Part shown: one piece after another, positions 1-9,522 of the stretch
How positions within the stretch are numbered: position 1 is the stretch's first letter
How the letters are laid out: each line of letters begins with the position of its first letter
Source of the DNA: Candidatus Omnitrophota bacterium
Lineage (GTDB): Bacteria; Omnitrophota; Gorgyraeia; Zapsychrales; JAHFFX01
Reading direction: 5' to 3'
DNA: 34,157 bases
Assembly: GCA_023247755.1 (NCBI GenBank)
Contig: JAHFFX010000003.1
Location: forward strand, 1 to 34,157
Notes under the pieces: model-generated
Told to the model about the DNA's origin: nothing
The model's input: only the letters and a program-made list of their open reading frames with translations
The model's database searches: none
Made by a program: the position numbers and the translations under genes

Positions 1-245
1 GGAACGACCTCCTGCAGCGAGGGGTCGATCTTATATTTGGTCAGGTTGATCGAAGGGATGTGCAGTTCTTTGACCAAAAGAAGCAGCAATTCCTTTTCGT
101 TGATCAAGCCTTTTTCGATGAGCGCCCGGTCAATGCTCATGCCTTTGGAGCGCTGCAGGCCCAAGGCCTCCTCGATCTCGGAACGCTTGAGCCCTTTGAG
201 GTCCATCAGGGCCCGGATGATCTTCTCTTTATGGGTTTCGCTCAT
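1..245 (-). CDS. GspE/PilB-family N-terminal (MshEN-like) domain protein, C-terminal part outside the window
   Basis: Manual reverse translation from ATG at 245: MSETHKEKIIRALMDLKGLKRSEIEEALGLQRSKGMSIDRALIEKGLINEKELLLLLVKELHIPSINLTKYKIDPSLQEVVP, same pattern as the N-terminus of the adjacent GspE. Confidence 0.75.
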   Translation of the reverse strand, partial: MSETHKEKIIRALMDLKGLKRSEIEEALGLQRSKGMSIDRALIEKGLINEKELLLLLVKELHIPSINLTKYKIDPSLQEVV

Positions 246-286
246 GTGTGTTCATTTGAAACGTGAAGATTCCTCGGGAAATGCCC

Positions 287-315
287 GGCGGGCCCCGCCT
301 TGGGCGGGGCCCGCC
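287..315. repeat. Perfect 13-bp stem / 3-nt loop GC-rich hairpin (GGCGGGCCCCGCC-TTG-GGCGGGGCCCGCC)
   Basis: Read directly; arms are exact reverse complements; intergenic. Confidence 0.85.
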
Positions 316-324
316 CGCCAAAGA

Positions 325-2079
325 TCAGACCTTTTCATCCGGAGCGGTCACTCGCAGCACTTCTTCCAAAGAGGTCAGACCCTCCAGGGCCTTTCCAACA
401 GCGTCCTCCCGCATGGTGATCATGCCTTCCTGACGACCGGCTTCCTTGATCTTATACTCGCCGGCGCGCGCCAGGATCAGTTCTTTGACCTTGGGTGTCA
501 ACACCAGGATCTCACTGATCCCGAGCCGTCCGGCATAACCGGTATTGAAACAGGTCTTGCACCCCTTTCCACGGTAGAACTTTGTATCGGCACTCTGTAC
601 CAACCTGCCCAAATTCATCTTTTCCATGACTTCCCTGGTAAGTTTATATTCTTCTTTGCAATGCGAACAGACCTTGCGGATCAGACGCTGGGCGAGAACG
701 GCAATGGTCGAGGAGCAGATCAGGAACGGCTCGGTCCCCATGTTCATCATGCGGATGATGGAACCCGCCGCCGTGGTCGTGTGCAGGGAACTGAGGACCA
801 GGTGCCCCGTCAAGGCGGCCTTGACGGCAATATCGAGAGTTTCCGTGTCGCGGATCTCCCCGATGAGAATGATGTCGGGGTCCTGCCGCAGGATGGAACG
901 CAGGGCGGCGGCGAAGGTGAGCCCCACGCCGGGCCAGACGTTGACCTGGTTGATCCCCTCGAGCTGGTATTCCACCGGATCCTCGACGGTGACGATGTTC
1001 TTGCCCGGTGAGTCCACGAACTTAAGGATCGAATAAAGCGTCGTCGTTTTCCCCGAACCCGTGGGGCCGCAGGCCAGGATCATGCCATGGGGACGCTGCG
1101 AACATTCCTTGATCCGGGCGAGGTCCTCTTTGGTGTAGCCCAGTTTGACCAGGTCGAGCATGCCGGCGTTCTTATCAAGGATCCTCAGGACCACCTTCTC
1201 CCCCTGGATCGTGGGAAGAACGCTCACGCGGAAATCCACTTCCTTATCGCCGTCGATGATGGTGCGGAACCGTCCGTCCTGAGGCAGACGGTGCTCGGAA
1301 ATATCGAGCGTGGAAATGACCTTGATGCGGGAAACGATGGGAAAATGCAGGACCTTCGACATCTGGTCGATCTCCCGGATGATGCCGTCGATCCGGTAAC
1401 GGATGCGCAGCGATTTCTCCAGCGGCTCGATGAACACGTCGCTCGCTTTGGCGAGAACCGCCTGCTTGATGATGACATCCGTCAGCTTGATGATGGGCGC
1501 TTCCTGGCTCAGGTTCTCGATCGTGGACTTGTCCATCTCGGTCGCCGCTTCCTTGATGAGTTCCATCTCTTCAGCGTCCTTGATGTCCTTCATGATCTCT
1601 TCGAATTTCTCGGTCGTCTCGGTCTCCTGGCCGGGCTCGGGAACGACCTGGGCATAATATGTCTGAACGGCTTTCATGATGTCGCTCACCCGCCCGATGA
1701 TGGGCGTGATGCGCAGGCCCGTAAGGGCCACCACACTGTCGATGGCAAAGATATTGAGGGGGTCGGACATCGCGAGCGTCAATTGGTCCCCCATCTTGGA
1801 AATAGGCATGACCTGATACTTGACGGCGATGGCCTGGGGGATGATCTTGACGACGGAAGGGTCGATCTTTAGCCGCGAGATGTCGATGGGGGGAAGACCC
1901 AGGCTCTCGCTCAGCAACATGGTGAGATCGTCTTCGCTGATCAGCTTGAGTTGCACAAGGATCTTGCCCAGCGCTTCTCCGGTGCGTTTCTGTTCGGCGA
2001 CGGCCCGATCAAGGTCCTCCGGCTTGATGAGCTTATCCCGCAGCAAGATCTCTTTGATGCGGTCCTTGAGGGAAAACAT
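325..2079 (-). CDS. Type II secretion / type IV pilus assembly ATPase (GspE/PilB family)
   Basis: MshEN N-domain, Walker A GPTGSGKTTT, DPDIILIGEIRD, CxxC...CxxC zinc motif (CSHC/CKTC). Confidence 0.93.
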   Translation of the reverse strand: MFSLKDRIKEILLRDKLIKPEDLDRAVAEQKRTGEALGKILVQLKLISEDDLTMLLSESLGLPPIDISRLKIDPSVVKIIPQAIAVKYQVMPISKMGDQLTLAMSDPLNIFAIDSVVALTGLRITPIIGRVSDIMKAVQTYYAQVVPEPGQETETTEKFEEIMKDIKDAEEMELIKEAATEMDKSTIENLSQEAPIIKLTDVIIKQAVLAKASDVFIEPLEKSLRIRYRIDGIIREIDQMSKVLHFPIVSRIKVISTLDISEHRLPQDGRFRTIIDGDKEVDFRVSVLPTIQGEKVVLRILDKNAGMLDLVKLGYTKEDLARIKECSQRPHGMILACGPTGSGKTTTLYSILKFVDSPGKNIVTVEDPVEYQLEGINQVNVWPGVGLTFAAALRSILRQDPDIILIGEIRDTETLDIAVKAALTGHLVLSSLHTTTAAGSIIRMMNMGTEPFLICSSTIAVLAQRLIRKVCSHCKEEYKLTREVMEKMNLGRLVQSADTKFYRGKGCKTCFNTGYAGRLGISEILVLTPKVKELILARAGEYKIKEAGRQEGMITMREDAVGKALEGLTSLEEVLRVTAPDEKV

Positions 2080-2531
2080 TATTTGGGTTTACCGTAGTAT
2101 TTATTGACGGTGCTGCGGATATCCGTTGCGGTGCTGACGAACGTCTGAACGACGCACCCGGTGATCAGCTCCACGTCCTCCACCGCCTGGACATTGAGGG
2201 GATCGGCCATGGCAAGCGTGAGGCTCTTGCCGATCTTGTCAATCGGCACCAGGCAGAATTGACGGCAGACGTTCTCGGGCACGGAATTGATGACGTCCTG
2301 ATCGATCTCATAATTGGCCAGGGGAAGATAGGGAAAGCCGTACTGCGAGGTCAACGCCTGCGCGATGTCCTCTTCGGAAGCGAACTTGAGCGTGACCAGA
2401 ACTTCGCCGAAGAGCCCGCCCTTCTCTTTCTGATAATTGAGGGCCATCTCAAGCTGATCATGCGTGATGACGCCGCGCTCGATGAGGAGCTCGCCCAGAT
2501 GCTTGTTGGTGGCTTTTTTAAAATGTTTCAT
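2079..2531 (-). CDS. Stand-alone MshEN / GspE N-terminal domain protein without ATPase domain
   Basis: 150 aa; HLGELLIERGVITHDQLEMALNYQ...LPLANYEIDQDVINSVPENVCRQFCLVPIDK...LTLAMADPLN; TAATG overlap with the downstream ATPase. Confidence 0.8.
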   Translation of the reverse strand: MKHFKKATNKHLGELLIERGVITHDQLEMALNYQKEKGGLFGEVLVTLKFASEEDIAQALTSQYGFPYLPLANYEIDQDVINSVPENVCRQFCLVPIDKIGKSLTLAMADPLNVQAVEDVELITGCVVQTFVSTATDIRSTVNKYYGKPK

Positions 2532-2592
2532 TTTATGGAACCAGCAAAGTGCTTTCGTGCCCGTGGGACTTAAGGAGCGGCACCGATCCGCC

Positions 2593-4047
2593 TCAGACCT
2601 TATAACAGATCCGGTTACCGCCCTGGCTTTCGGCTCCTTTGAGGATCTCCCGTCCTTTTTCGATCAGTTCATCGGCGGTCACCCCGTCCAGGGGATTTTC
2701 GGTGACCGCTCCCGTGCAGGTCAAGCGGTTCTTGGGCTCCTTTTCCTGGGAGAAAAGACCTTCGATCTTGCGGCGGACATTATCCGCAACGACGATGGAT
2801 TGCCGCTTGTTTTTTTCCGGAAGGATGATCGCGAATTCGTGGTCGCCGAATCGGGCCGCCTTGTCGGTCTCCGATATGCTCTCCTTAAGGACATTGCCGA
2901 TCTTAATAAGAATGTTCTCGGCGGCGATATTGCCGTGCGACTCATGATAGCCGCTGAAATTGTCGATGGTGAGCAAGAGCAAAGAACAAGGTCTTTGAAA
3001 ACTTGCCGCCCGCTTGATCTCCTCATTGAGCCGGTTGCGCAGATACGACTGGTTGAACAACCCGGTCAGCCGGTCCTTCACTTCCAACTTTTGGATCTCC
3101 CTTTGAAGAAGATCGTTGGTGTAGGCGATCGCGATCTGCCGGGCCACCACCTGCACCAGCTCATGTTCGGACTTGGAAAAAACGAAAGCGGGACTGTCGT
3201 TGCCGGCCACGAGCAATCCGTAGACGTTCCCCTTGGAATTGATCGGGACCAGGATCGCGTTGGACATCCCGAAGAGCGACCGGAACTGTTCGATCTCGGA
3301 GTTGGAAGTCGTTTCCTTGTCAATGACCATCGGAGATTGCTTAAGCAGGGCCTTTCCAAGTATCCCTTCCCCGAAACGGACGGTCGTGTTCTTGATCCCT
3401 TTTTCCAACAATTCGGAGGCCCTTGCTCCGGAAATGAAATGGACCTGGAATTCACTGGAATCAAGGTCCTTGAGGATCATGCAACCCTGGTTCAGGATCC
3501 CGGAAGAAAGGCACTTCCCCACTCCCACCTCAACGACCTCCTTGAACTGGGCGTTCTGGGAGATGAGATTGCTGATCTGCAATAAGTTCGAAAGCGTCAG
3601 GATCCGCTTGTTGATCTCCGTGTTGATCTGTTCGGTGGTCTGGCTGAATTTCTTGAGCTCTTCGACATTCTCCCGCATCCGCCGGGTCATGCGGTTGATG
3701 GCTTGCCCCAGCTCCCCGATCTCATCGTCCCGGAACAGTTCGATGTCGCGGTTAAAATCTCCGTCAGCGATGTGTTTCGCTTCCCGGCTTAACTTCAGGA
3801 CCGGATCCAGGATGCGCCAAATGATCAGGAAACCAAGACCGACGATCAGGAAAATGATCCCGATGATGGTCGTCATGGAACTACGCGTCTCAAAAAAGGA
3901 ATTGACGCCCGGGAAGAGGTAGGCCAAGAAGACCAGAAGGCAGAGCAAGATCAATCCGAAGGCAACGACGACCTCATTCCTAACCCCATTTGTGCTCAGC
4001 GACTTACGCCCAATCACAGTTTTCATTCCTTCCCCCCATCGTTTCAT
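2593..4047 (-). CDS. Membrane HAMP-GAF-GGDEF-like protein with degenerate GGDEF motif (GDHEF)
   Basis: Two TM segments, HAMP (RILDPVLKLSREAKHIADGDFNRDIELFRDDEIGELGQAINRM), GAF-like middle, GGDEF fold signatures (DRLTGLFNQSYLRNRL; AARFGDHEFAIILP). Confidence 0.85.
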   Translation of the reverse strand: MKRWGEGMKTVIGRKSLSTNGVRNEVVVAFGLILLCLLVFLAYLFPGVNSFFETRSSMTTIIGIIFLIVGLGFLIIWRILDPVLKLSREAKHIADGDFNRDIELFRDDEIGELGQAINRMTRRMRENVEELKKFSQTTEQINTEINKRILTLSNLLQISNLISQNAQFKEVVEVGVGKCLSSGILNQGCMILKDLDSSEFQVHFISGARASELLEKGIKNTTVRFGEGILGKALLKQSPMVIDKETTSNSEIEQFRSLFGMSNAILVPINSKGNVYGLLVAGNDSPAFVFSKSEHELVQVVARQIAIAYTNDLLQREIQKLEVKDRLTGLFNQSYLRNRLNEEIKRAASFQRPCSLLLLTIDNFSGYHESHGNIAAENILIKIGNVLKESISETDKAARFGDHEFAIILPEKNKRQSIVVADNVRRKIEGLFSQEKEPKNRLTCTGAVTENPLDGVTADELIEKGREILKGAESQGGNRICYKV

Positions 4048-4059
4048 CCTCCGCTCATT

Positions 4060-4100
4060 TTCGAATCATTTTACTATACAGAAAATCAATAAACAAATAT
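4060..4100 (-). promoter_or_regulatory. Putative sigma70-like promoter for the GGDEF-MshEN-gspE operon
   Basis: AT-rich gap; minus strand TTGTTT-N17-TAAAAT read by eye. Confidence 0.4.
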
Positions 4101-4131
4101 AGTTTCTTCTATTTCTCGATATAATTATACA

Positions 4132-5238
4132 TTAAAAAATGTTTCTTCTGCGGCTCAAGCTCAGCAGGAATCCCAGCAGGATGGCAAAAACGAGGAAGGA
4201 CGTCCGTCCGTAACTGATGAACGGCAGCGTGATCCCCACCACCGGACACAGTCCGATCACCATGCCGATATTGATAAAGACCTGCAGCATCAGGATCCCC
4301 ACGATCCCGACCGCGACCAACCGGCCGAAATTGTCCTTGGTGTGTTCAGCGATATCAAGTCCGGCGCGCACCACCATGAAATAGCAATAGACGAGCGCCA
4401 GGGCCCCCACCAGCCCCCATTCCTCCCCGATCACCGAAAAAATGAAATCCGTATGCCGCTCCGGCAGAAAATTGAGTTGGTTCTGCGTTCCGGAGAGCCA
4501 GCCTTTTCCCCATAAGCCGCCCGATCCGACCGCTATCTTGGACTGAATGATGGTATAACCAGCACCCAAGGGATCGATGTTCGGGTTCAAGAACACCAGC
4601 AGCCGGTCCTTCTGATATTGCTTCATGACGCACCACAGCAGAGGAAGGCCGGCGGCCGAGACGCCCAGGAGCCATCCCAGATATTGGAATTCCAATCCGC
4701 TCATGAAGATCATGATCAAGAAAATTCCCATCAGCAGTATCGCCGTTCCCAGATCCGGCTGCTTGAAGATCAATAGAACCGGAACGACCGTCAGCAACAA
4801 CGGAAGGATGAGGTTGCGCCAGAGCCCTCTTGACACGCTGACCAGATCGAACGACAACGCCGGCCGGCGGGTGCTTAAATACCTTCCCAGCAGGAGGATC
4901 AGGGAAAGCTTCATCAATTCCGACGGCTGAAAGCTCAATCCTCCCAATTCGATCCAGCGGCGCGCTCCCAGGGCATGGCGACCCGCCACGTGCACCCCGA
5001 CCAGCAAGGCCAGGTTGATGGCGAACAGGACATAAGCGACATCATAAAATTTCCTATAATCCCGACGGCTGATCCAGTACATGATCAGCACCGCCAGCCC
5101 CACGAAGGTCAGCTGATCGTAGAAGACCTGCGAACTTACGCGCAGGTTATCGTAAGAAGCGCTGTAAAGCGAGACCAGGCCGAAGGCCATGATCAACAGC
5201 GCATGGATCCAGATCGTTCGATTCCATTGCTTGTTCAT
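4132..5238 (-). CDS. rodA: Rod shape-determining protein RodA (SEDS glycosyltransferase)
   Basis: FtsW/RodA/SpoVE family: HALGARRWIELGGLSFQPSELMKL, ERHTDFIFSVIGEEWGL, GITLPFISYG. Confidence 0.95.
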   Translation of the reverse strand: MNKQWNRTIWIHALLIMAFGLVSLYSASYDNLRVSSQVFYDQLTFVGLAVLIMYWISRRDYRKFYDVAYVLFAINLALLVGVHVAGRHALGARRWIELGGLSFQPSELMKLSLILLLGRYLSTRRPALSFDLVSVSRGLWRNLILPLLLTVVPVLLIFKQPDLGTAILLMGIFLIMIFMSGLEFQYLGWLLGVSAAGLPLLWCVMKQYQKDRLLVFLNPNIDPLGAGYTIIQSKIAVGSGGLWGKGWLSGTQNQLNFLPERHTDFIFSVIGEEWGLVGALALVYCYFMVVRAGLDIAEHTKDNFGRLVAVGIVGILMLQVFINIGMVIGLCPVVGITLPFISYGRTSFLVFAILLGFLLSLSRRRNIF

Positions 5239-6954
5239 TTACAGGAGGTCCTCTTGTCGCATCCGCACCAGCAGGTCCTTCGCCACATCGACGGCATTGG
5301 CGCTGGAGCCGCCATATTCGAGAAAAATGCAAAAGGCGATCCGTCTCGTCTCGGATTCGGCATAACCAACGAACCAGGCATGATGCTCCCGGTCGCCCGA
5401 GGTCTGCGCGGTCCCCGTCTTGCCGGCGACCCGCAGCCCTTTGATGTCCAACGCATGCGCGGTGCCTTCTTCATCGGTGACCGTCGCGCGTAAGCCCCGC
5501 AACACGTCTGCAAAGCTCTTGGCCTTGAACTGGACCGTGTGCCGCAACGGATGCTGGTCGACCCGCTGGGCCCCGATGCTCAAAACGACATGCGGCCGGA
5601 CGTCCCGGCCCTCATTGGCGACGATGGCCATCAGGCGCACCAGCTGCAACGGGGTGGCGAGGACATCGCCCTGGCCGATGGACAAGTTCAATGTATCTCC
5701 CTTGAACCAACCCTGGTTGCGGCTGACCTTTCTTTGTAACGGGCTGGGAACGGTCCCCCCGGCCTCGTGAGGAAGATCGATATAAGTAGGATGCCCCAAC
5801 CCCAAGAGCCGCGCGTAACGATCCATCTCCGCGGCCCCCACCATCAGGCCCAGATGAAAGAAATACACATTGCACGAATGCGCGATCCCTTCGATGAGGT
5901 TCTGCACGCCGTGGGTATGCGCGCAGCGGAATTGTTGTCTTCCGACGGCATAAAACCCGGGACAATCGAAAGAGGTTGCCGGCGTGATCTTGTTGCTCTC
6001 CAGCCCCGCGAGACTGACCACGATCTTAAAAATGGAACCGGGCGGGTATTGGCCGTTCACCGCCCGGTTCAACAGGGGCGAATCGGGGTTCGAGAACACG
6101 TCCGCCGTCTCATTCCCGTCCGTCCGGCGGGAGAACATATTGGGATCAAAACCGGGGAAGCTCACCATGGAAAGTATTCCACCATCGGAGAGGTCCATGA
6201 CGATGATGGCGCCGTTCTTGCCCGCCAGCAGGTCCGCGGACATCGTCTGCAGGCGATGGTCCAAAGTGAGCGTAACGTCCTCGCCTCCGGCGGGACTGCG
6301 CAGGCCCAGCAATCGCACTTGCTGGCCGCGGCTGTTGACCTCGATCTGCAAGCCCCCGGGCTTGCCTCGCAAAAACTGGTTGTAATACTCCTCCACCCCG
6401 GATTTTCCAACGAGGCTCAACGGAGTGTATCCGTACTCCTTCATCTTTTCCAGGTCCAGGAGATCGGCCTTTCCCACATACCCCAGCACATGGGCGAACG
6501 TCTCGGAGAACGGATAAAAACGCCGGAAACTTTCTTCGATCAGGAGCCCCGGGAAACGGAACTTGTTCTCCTCCAGCTTCACCGCGATCTCTTCGGAGAG
6601 GTCTTCTTGGATCACAACGGGCGCGAAGGGGGCGAACTTTCCGGCCTGATATCTCCGGAAAAGCACTTGCGGGTCCTCCCCGAAGACCTGCCCCAAGAAG
6701 GAGAACAATTCCTTTTCATTGCGGACCTCCTGAGGGATGACGGAAGCGCAGAATGACAATCGGTTGTCCGCAATGATCTTTCCATTGCGATCCAGGACCC
6801 GTCCGCGTTTTCCTTCGAGAGGGACCACCCGGATGCGGTTATTGCGGCTCAGATCGAAGAAATACCGGTGGCGCACCACCTGCAGATAGGCAAGCTCGCA
6901 GGCCAGCAGCCCCAGCAGCCCCAGGGAGATCAAACGGATAATTTTAATACGCAT
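5239..6954 (-). CDS. mrdA: Penicillin-binding protein 2
   Basis: PBP motifs SIFK, SCN, KTG; adjacent to rodA. Confidence 0.95.
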   Translation of the reverse strand: MRIKIIRLISLGLLGLLACELAYLQVVRHRYFFDLSRNNRIRVVPLEGKRGRVLDRNGKIIADNRLSFCASVIPQEVRNEKELFSFLGQVFGEDPQVLFRRYQAGKFAPFAPVVIQEDLSEEIAVKLEENKFRFPGLLIEESFRRFYPFSETFAHVLGYVGKADLLDLEKMKEYGYTPLSLVGKSGVEEYYNQFLRGKPGGLQIEVNSRGQQVRLLGLRSPAGGEDVTLTLDHRLQTMSADLLAGKNGAIIVMDLSDGGILSMVSFPGFDPNMFSRRTDGNETADVFSNPDSPLLNRAVNGQYPPGSIFKIVVSLAGLESNKITPATSFDCPGFYAVGRQQFRCAHTHGVQNLIEGIAHSCNVYFFHLGLMVGAAEMDRYARLLGLGHPTYIDLPHEAGGTVPSPLQRKVSRNQGWFKGDTLNLSIGQGDVLATPLQLVRLMAIVANEGRDVRPHVVLSIGAQRVDQHPLRHTVQFKAKSFADVLRGLRATVTDEEGTAHALDIKGLRVAGKTGTAQTSGDREHHAWFVGYAESETRRIAFCIFLEYGGSSANAVDVAKDLLVRMRQEDLL

Positions 6955-7415
6955 TTTTTGAAGAGACGGAACATCGCCTCGGCGATCAACGTTGTGGTGA
7001 TGACCTCGGGGACCAGAACATAAAGAATGACGGAATTAAAAGCCAGGTCGGTGAAAAGAACGAACACCCCGTACAGCACGAGCCCATAGATCAGCGTCAC
7101 CAGGAACACCACGAACGCCCGCAGCGATCTGTAACCCATGTGGAACAGATACCTTTTGACGAAGTTCGTCAGAAAAGCGCACACCATCAGGGCGAACATG
7201 TTGGCCCCGAAAGGACCGACGGAAATGCTGTCCTTGAACAGACCGCAGAACAAGGCCGCCACCAGACTGTAGCGGACCCCCCAGGTGAGACTGAAATAAA
7301 CGACGGGCAAGAGGGTCACCGCGGGCTTAATGAGGCCGCCGCCCACGTTGAACAGGACGAACTCCAGAAGAAAGCTGAGATAGGAAATCAGGAGAATGAG
7401 GAAAATACGCCGCAT
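6930..7415 (-). CDS. mreD: Rod shape-determining protein MreD
   Basis: Small hydrophobic protein between mreC and mrdA; MreD-like pattern. Confidence 0.85.
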   Translation of the reverse strand: MRRIFLILLISYLSFLLEFVLFNVGGGLIKPAVTLLPVVYFSLTWGVRYSLVAALFCGLFKDSISVGPFGANMFALMVCAFLTNFVKRYLFHMGYRSLRAFVVFLVTLIYGLVLYGVFVLFTDLAFNSVILYVLVPEVITTTLIAEAMFRLFKKCVLKLSV

Positions 7416-7435
7416 GGGAAATTTTTCTTAAACGA

Positions 7436-7580
7436 GGGACGTTGGACGTCCGCGCGACCCCGCCGTTGGCGGGGTCGCGCTCAGACGTAGGACGTAAGAA
7501 ATTGAACGTCGCTACATTCGACAACTCACGTCCGACGTCCCAGCGAACGAAGCGAGCGGACGTCACACGTCCAACGTCCT
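7436..7580. repeat. Intergenic ACGTNNN heptad array with inverted arms and an internal 13-bp hairpin
   Basis: Ten ACGT tetramers in about 145 bp, mostly at 7-nt spacing; terminal arms GGACGTTGGACGT (7437-7449) and ACGTCCAACGTCC (7567-7579) are exact reverse complements. Confidence 0.9.
7452..7480. repeat. Perfect 13-bp stem / 3-nt loop hairpin (GCGCGACCCCGCC-GTT-GGCGGGGTCGCGC)
   Basis: Read directly; shares core CCCCGCC-N3-GGCGGGG with the hairpin at 287-315. Confidence 0.88.
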
Positions 7581-7586
7581 TCAGAT

Positions 7587-8369
7587 CTACTTTTGTATCA
7601 CCAGCACCTGCTCCAGCTGGGATAGGTCCACCGCCGGTTCAAGCAGCCATTCCACCGAAGAAGAACCGGGATTCTCCTCAAGGCCGATCACCTTGCCGAT
7701 AAGCAGCCCCTCCGGAAAAGCGGAGCTCATCTGCGAGGTGATGACCGGGTCGCCCACTTCCACATCGGCGTTCTCAGGAAGATACCGTAACCGGCACATG
7801 CCTTTGAGCGAACCGGAGATGAGACACCCCTCGCGGCTGCGCTGGACCAGGGCGGCCACGCTAAAGCTCGGGTCATTGACCATGATTACTTTGGAATTCT
7901 TACCGCTCACCTCCGCGATCTTGCCGACCACCCCGGACTCGTTGACCACGGGCATGCCGACGCGAATGCCTTGGCTCTCGCCGCGGTCGAGGATGATCGC
8001 GGAGTTCCAGTTGGTGGGATCCCGGCCGATGACATTGGCCGCCACCGAACTGAAGACGAGATCATTCTTGAAGTTCAAAAGTTTCTTTAAACGGTTGTTC
8101 TCCCGCAAGACCTCTTCCTGCCCGATCAACCTTGAGTGAAGGGCGCCGATCTCCCTTTGCAGGGAAACATAACGGGCATAGGTCGCGTGGTAGTGGAAAA
8201 GCTTGCGCGCTTCCTGTAATGGCCAGGAAAAGAATTTCCAAGGGCCTACGGTGAGGTCGTTAACGGAGGCTTTGATCGGGTTGAACTGGGAAGGGGAAGC
8301 GAAAATAAGGAACGCGGGAAAAGCGATTATGGCGAGGTAGACTAAAAGCTTTTTGTATTTCTTCGACAC
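7587..8369 (-). CDS. mreC: Rod shape-determining protein MreC
   Basis: N-terminal TM, coiled coil, beta domain (VIGRDPTNWNSAIILDRGESQGIRVGMPVVNESGVVGKI). Confidence 0.95.
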   Translation of the reverse strand: MSKKYKKLLVYLAIIAFPAFLIFASPSQFNPIKASVNDLTVGPWKFFSWPLQEARKLFHYHATYARYVSLQREIGALHSRLIGQEEVLRENNRLKKLLNFKNDLVFSSVAANVIGRDPTNWNSAIILDRGESQGIRVGMPVVNESGVVGKIAEVSGKNSKVIMVNDPSFSVAALVQRSREGCLISGSLKGMCRLRYLPENADVEVGDPVITSQMSSAFPEGLLIGKVIGLEENPGSSSVEWLLEPAVDLSQLEQVLVIQK

Positions 8370-8384
8370 ACGTTAAGCGATTGA

Positions 8385-9413
8385 CTAAAAATCTAATTTT
8401 GAAGGGACCACGAGGCGGCGACGGACCCGGGCCGGCATGTTGAGCGTCTGCCCCGTCCCCAACACGACCGCTGTGAGAGGATCATCGGCAACATGCACGG
8501 GAAGGCCGGTCTCTTCGGCCAAACGCCGGTCGAGACCGCGCAAGAGCGATCCTCCACCCGCCATCACGATGCCACGATCGATGAGATCGGAAGCCAATTC
8601 CGGCGGGGTGTGTTCCAAAGTCGTTTTTGCGGCGTCCACGATGGCCTGGACCGGTTCGCTCAACGCTTCCCGCACCTCGACCGAGGTGATGGTCACCGTT
8701 TTCGGCAGACCGGAGATCAGGTCGCGCCCGCGCACGTCCATGCTAAGTTCTTCTTCCAGCGGATAGGCGGAGCCGATACGGATCTTGATCTCTTCGGCGG
8801 TGCGCTCCCCGATCAGGAGATTGTACGTCTTGCGTAAATATTCCATGATGGCCGAATCCATTTCATCGCCCGCGATGCGGATGGATTTCGCGTAAACCAG
8901 GTCGCCCAGGGAGATCACGGCAAAATCCGTGGTGCCTCCGCCGATGTCGATGATCATGTTGCCGGCCGCTTCTTCGACCGGCAGGCCCACACCCACGGCT
9001 GCCGCCTTCGGCTGCTCGATGAGGTCCACCGAGCGTGCCCCGGCGCGTTCCGCCGAGTCCCGCACCGCTCTTTTTTCCACTTCGGTGATGCCGGAAGGAA
9101 TCCCGATCACCATCGCGGGACGGACCAGCACTTTGCGGTTATGGACCTTCTTGATGAAATAACGCAACATCGCTTCGGTGATCTCAAAATCGGAAATGAC
9201 GCCGTCCTTCATCGGGCGGATGGCGACGATATTCCCGGGAGTGCGGCCCAGCATCTTCTTGGCCTCTTCTCCGACCGCAATGACCTGATTGGTATCTTTG
9301 TGGATCGCCACAACGGAAGGTTCGCACAAGACGACGCCCTCTCCCTTGATATAGACCAAGGTCGTGGCGGTGCCCAGGTCGATCCCCATATCATTGGAAA
9401 AAAGACCGAGCAC
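8385..9413 (-). CDS. mreB: Rod shape-determining protein MreB (start approximate: GTG at 9413 or ATG at 9389)
   Basis: Actin-like: [53 protein letters not shown] upstream of about 9413 lacks family similarity and runs into aroA. Confidence 0.95.
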   Translation of the reverse strand: MLGLFSNDMGIDLGTATTLVYIKGEGVVLCEPSVVAIHKDTNQVIAVGEEAKKMLGRTPGNIVAIRPMKDGVISDFEITEAMLRYFIKKVHNRKVLVRPAMVIGIPSGITEVEKRAVRDSAERAGARSVDLIEQPKAAAVGVGLPVEEAAGNMIIDIGGGTTDFAVISLGDLVYAKSIRIAGDEMDSAIMEYLRKTYNLLIGERTAEEIKIRIGSAYPLEEELSMDVRGRDLISGLPKTVTITSVEVREALSEPVQAIVDAAKTTLEHTPPELASDLIDRGIVMAGGGSLLRGLDRRLAEETGLPVHVADDPLTAVVLGTGQTLNMPARVRRRLVVPSKLDF

Positions 9414-9522
9414 GTAATTGACAAATCTTTTCGAAAGCTTATTTATCCTAGGGAAGGAATACGATGTTCTTTTAAGCAAGGGATCTCTCCAAAGTTTCTT
9501 GGGGGGTAAACGAATGGTGCTT

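Noticed and set aside
2464-3585. 373-aa plus-strand ORF opposite the GGDEF-like gene
   Set aside because: Antisense shadow ORF in high-GC coding DNA; the minus-strand frame has clear HAMP/GAF/GGDEF features.
5767-6756. 329-aa plus-strand ORF opposite mrdA
   Set aside because: Shadow ORF; mrdA on the minus strand has all PBP motifs.
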